Shown piece by piece: positions 62,498 through 64,000 of a stretch of DNA of 64,000 bases (its first letter is position 1; each line of letters starts with the position of its first letter). The DNA is from Aureimonas endophytica (GTDB lineage: Bacteria; Pseudomonadota; Alphaproteobacteria; Rhizobiales; Rhizobiaceae): contig NZ_BMIQ01000012.1 in assembly GCF_014642635.1 (NCBI RefSeq), forward strand, positions 1 through 64,000. Direction: 5' to 3'. The notes under the pieces were generated by a model. That model saw only the letters and a program-made list of their open reading frames with translations, did no database searches and was not told where the DNA came from. The position numbers and the translations under genes are program-made.

Positions 62498-64000
62498 CTA
62501 TAACCCATTTACTGGAGCCGGCTTCGCCTGCAAGAGTTCAAGGCGTTCTATTGCACCTCCCAGCTTTCGTTCAACTTGCACTTTCCAAAAGCTATTCAAC
62601 GGTGGAGTGGCCGTTGCAATTCGCTCCAATAATCTGCCGCACAGTGCCTTTAACCAGGGCAACTCACTTTTGATCGCCATCAGGTCTCGGCCGAGTCCAT
62701 ATCTGTCATCTGTCAGCCAATCGAGCGCCGCGTGATCCAGACCACCTTCGCGAAGCAGAAGATTAGAGAATTCATCGACCTCAGCCTCCGCGAGTATTGG
62801 CAGGCGCAGGTAGTCTCCTAATGCCTTGTTCTGGTCTGAGATCATATGCAAATTTCGATCTTCTCGTACAAGCGCATCTATAAGTGCCGCTCGATATTCA
62901 GGAAATCTCTGCCTGGCTGTGCGCATCATGCTGGACCGGATCAAATCTAATATCAGTACCAGTTCTTCCTCATGTGCTTCGGCCCCTATCGCTTGGTAGC
63001 CGTAGGCAGTTAGCCGGTTAAGAGATGTATGCTCAAAGCCTGGCTCAAGTCCAGACCCTAGCACATGAAGTTCATCGATGTATTTCTTAATAAAATCGCT
63101 CGGCTTTAGCCCAATTGACAATGTATTATCGCCGTGCTCTTCGCGCCAGAGCATTATACCTGCGAGTTGTAGCAGCTCACCGGCATCGCGAACCTGGTGC
63201 TTTTCAAGTTTCTCAACTGCGCGTTTTGTTTCCCGCAGCAGCGTTTCGGTGTCCAGCTCCCAAATTTCGATGAGATGGCGCCAAGGAGGAACGTTCTCCG
63301 GCTTGCCGGTAAGCGGGCTGATACTCAAAGCCAAATTGATCTCTTCGCAAGAGAACTGCCCATGCGCGATATAATCATAAATCAGCTTGAATGGGAGGGT
63401 TGGAGCGGAAAGGGAGAGAGCGCTATCATATCGTTCGACGATAGAATTTGCCTGCTGCTCCTCCTCCGTTGGTTGTGTATCTTGCTTTCTTATCACATAA
63501 GAATTTCTTCCCGTGCTCACGGCATAGGGATTGATGAGCGGCTTTTCAGATATTGCCGACCCAAGTTCGAGAGAAACATAGATGCAGCTTAGGAAAATGC
63601 TCTTCAGACCGTCAACGCGATCTCGATAAACAGGATCGAGAAGCAGCATAAATCTTCCGAACGCCTCAATGCCAATTCTTAGTAAGCGTAGGTTCTCGCG
63701 ACCAGATGCCCAAAAGACGTTCAGAGCTGCTTCTTGCTCTCGCTTTGCTATTTCCCTAGCTTCTGGCGCTGCGAGGGCTTCCACAAAGAAAGGGTAAGCC
63801 GCGATAGGATCGGCTTGAAATAGGAGGGTGCGGCCTATCAGCTTTTCCTTGAAAGACGCTAATACGGTTGCGTTTTCTTTATCTAGATTAGAAGCATCAG
63901 ACCGCTTGAAGGCAGCTTCGTTAGAGACAACAACTACTCTGAATTTTTCATGTTCCACAAATCTGTTGATGTATCCGAGTGCATCTCTCAGAGGCATCTG
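62498..64000 (-). CDS. KAP-type P-loop NTPase, C-terminal part (runs off the window)
   Basis: 500 residues are visible and the frame is still open at base 64000, so the N-terminus with Walker A is outside. The first visible residues, PLRDALGYINRFVEHEKFRV followed by VVVSNEAAF, look like the strand after Walker B in KAP/AAA-like NTPases (short helix, then VVVxNE). The rest is helical with no recognised domain. Low GC and codon use resemble the NACHT gene, not the phage block. KAP NTPases occur in membrane-linked and anti-phage roles; this one has no clear membrane segment in the visible part. Confidence 0.55.
   Translation of the reverse strand, partial: QMPLRDALGYINRFVEHEKFRVVVVSNEAAFKRSDASNLDKENATVLASFKEKLIGRTLLFQADPIAAYPFFVEALAAPEAREIAKREQEAALNVFWASGRENLRLLRIGIEAFGRFMLLLDPVYRDRVDGLKSIFLSCIYVSLELGSAISEKPLINPYAVSTGRNSYVIRKQDTQPTEEEQQANSIVERYDSALSLSAPTLPFKLIYDYIAHGQFSCEEINLALSISPLTGKPENVPPWRHLIEIWELDTETLLRETKRAVEKLEKHQVRDAGELLQLAGIMLWREEHGDNTLSIGLKPSDFIKKYIDELHVLGSGLEPGFEHTSLNRLTAYGYQAIGAEAHEEELVLILDLIRSSMMRTARQRFPEYRAALIDALVREDRNLHMISDQNKALGDYLRLPILAEAEVDEFSNLLLREGGLDHAALDWLTDDRYGLGRDLMAIKSELPWLKALCGRLLERIATATPPLNSFWKVQVERKLGGAIERLELLQAKPAPVNGL

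Noticed and set aside
62391-62735. A 114-codon frame after the 133-residue phage gene
   Set aside because: Most of it is antisense to the end of the KAP-like gene, and its upstream sequence is not a good ribosome site.
1-64000. CRISPR arrays, rRNA or tRNA genes
   Set aside because: No regularly spaced direct repeats and no rRNA or complete tRNA features were seen on reading through the window.

Overview
The window is high-GC DNA with dense, often overlapping genes. It reads as a chromosome of an alphaproteobacterium of the order Hyphomicrobiales (Rhizobiales). The evidence is the style of the cellulose operon, the polyol and polar amino-acid ABC systems, the orphan LuxR regulator beside a proline iminopeptidase gene, and the Pho-box and LacI operator forms. 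A plant- or surface-associated member such as an Aurantimonadaceae-type bacterium would fit, but the genus cannot be fixed from the sequence alone. I see no rRNA, tRNA or CRISPR array.

Bases 1-46,100 are ordinary chromosome. From left to right: a LolDE/MacB-like ABC operon with an exported partner (136-2532); a secreted alkaline phosphatase behind a Pho box (2633-4438); a LysR regulator divergent from an acetyltransferase gene and two small genes (4554-6994); a complete peptide-type ABC importer (7011-12821); a LuxR solo divergent from a proline iminopeptidase, with a perfect lux-box-like palindrome between them (13019-14838); a full kdpFABCDE potassium operon with an extra tiny membrane-protein gene at its head (14845-22937); a TIM-barrel isomerase; an RTX-type secreted protein; an HD-GYP c-di-GMP phosphodiesterase; a LacI-controlled transport and oxidation operon with a fused permease-ATPase (28338-34291); a shortened polyol locus holding only dehydrogenase and binding protein (34377-36928); and a cellulose operon bcsA-bcsB-bcsZ-TPR protein (37021-44627). 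The HD-GYP protein and the PilZ domain of BcsA suggest that cellulose output is under c-di-GMP control.

From about 46.6 kb to the right edge the composition and gene content change. This part is an accessory island. It opens with a low-GC NACHT NTPase gene that has a nuclease-like N-terminus. Next come a small serine recombinase with repeated sites upstream, a helix-turn-helix protein, and the 3' end of a T7-type terminase gene. A highly structured 250-base non-coding element follows. After it is a phage-derived block: three unknown genes, a Rha-like regulator, a virion protein carrying both an M15 peptidase and a lysozyme-like domain, and a 1269-residue ejection/polyvalent protein. The window ends inside a second P-loop NTPase gene of KAP type.

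No capsid, portal, tail or polymerase genes are visible, so this is either a decayed prophage or a domesticated or satellite element packed between two NTPases of the kinds often found in phage defence. The most interesting targets are this island (especially the structured element at 51305-51542 and the paired NTPases) and the LuxR solo/pip pair.
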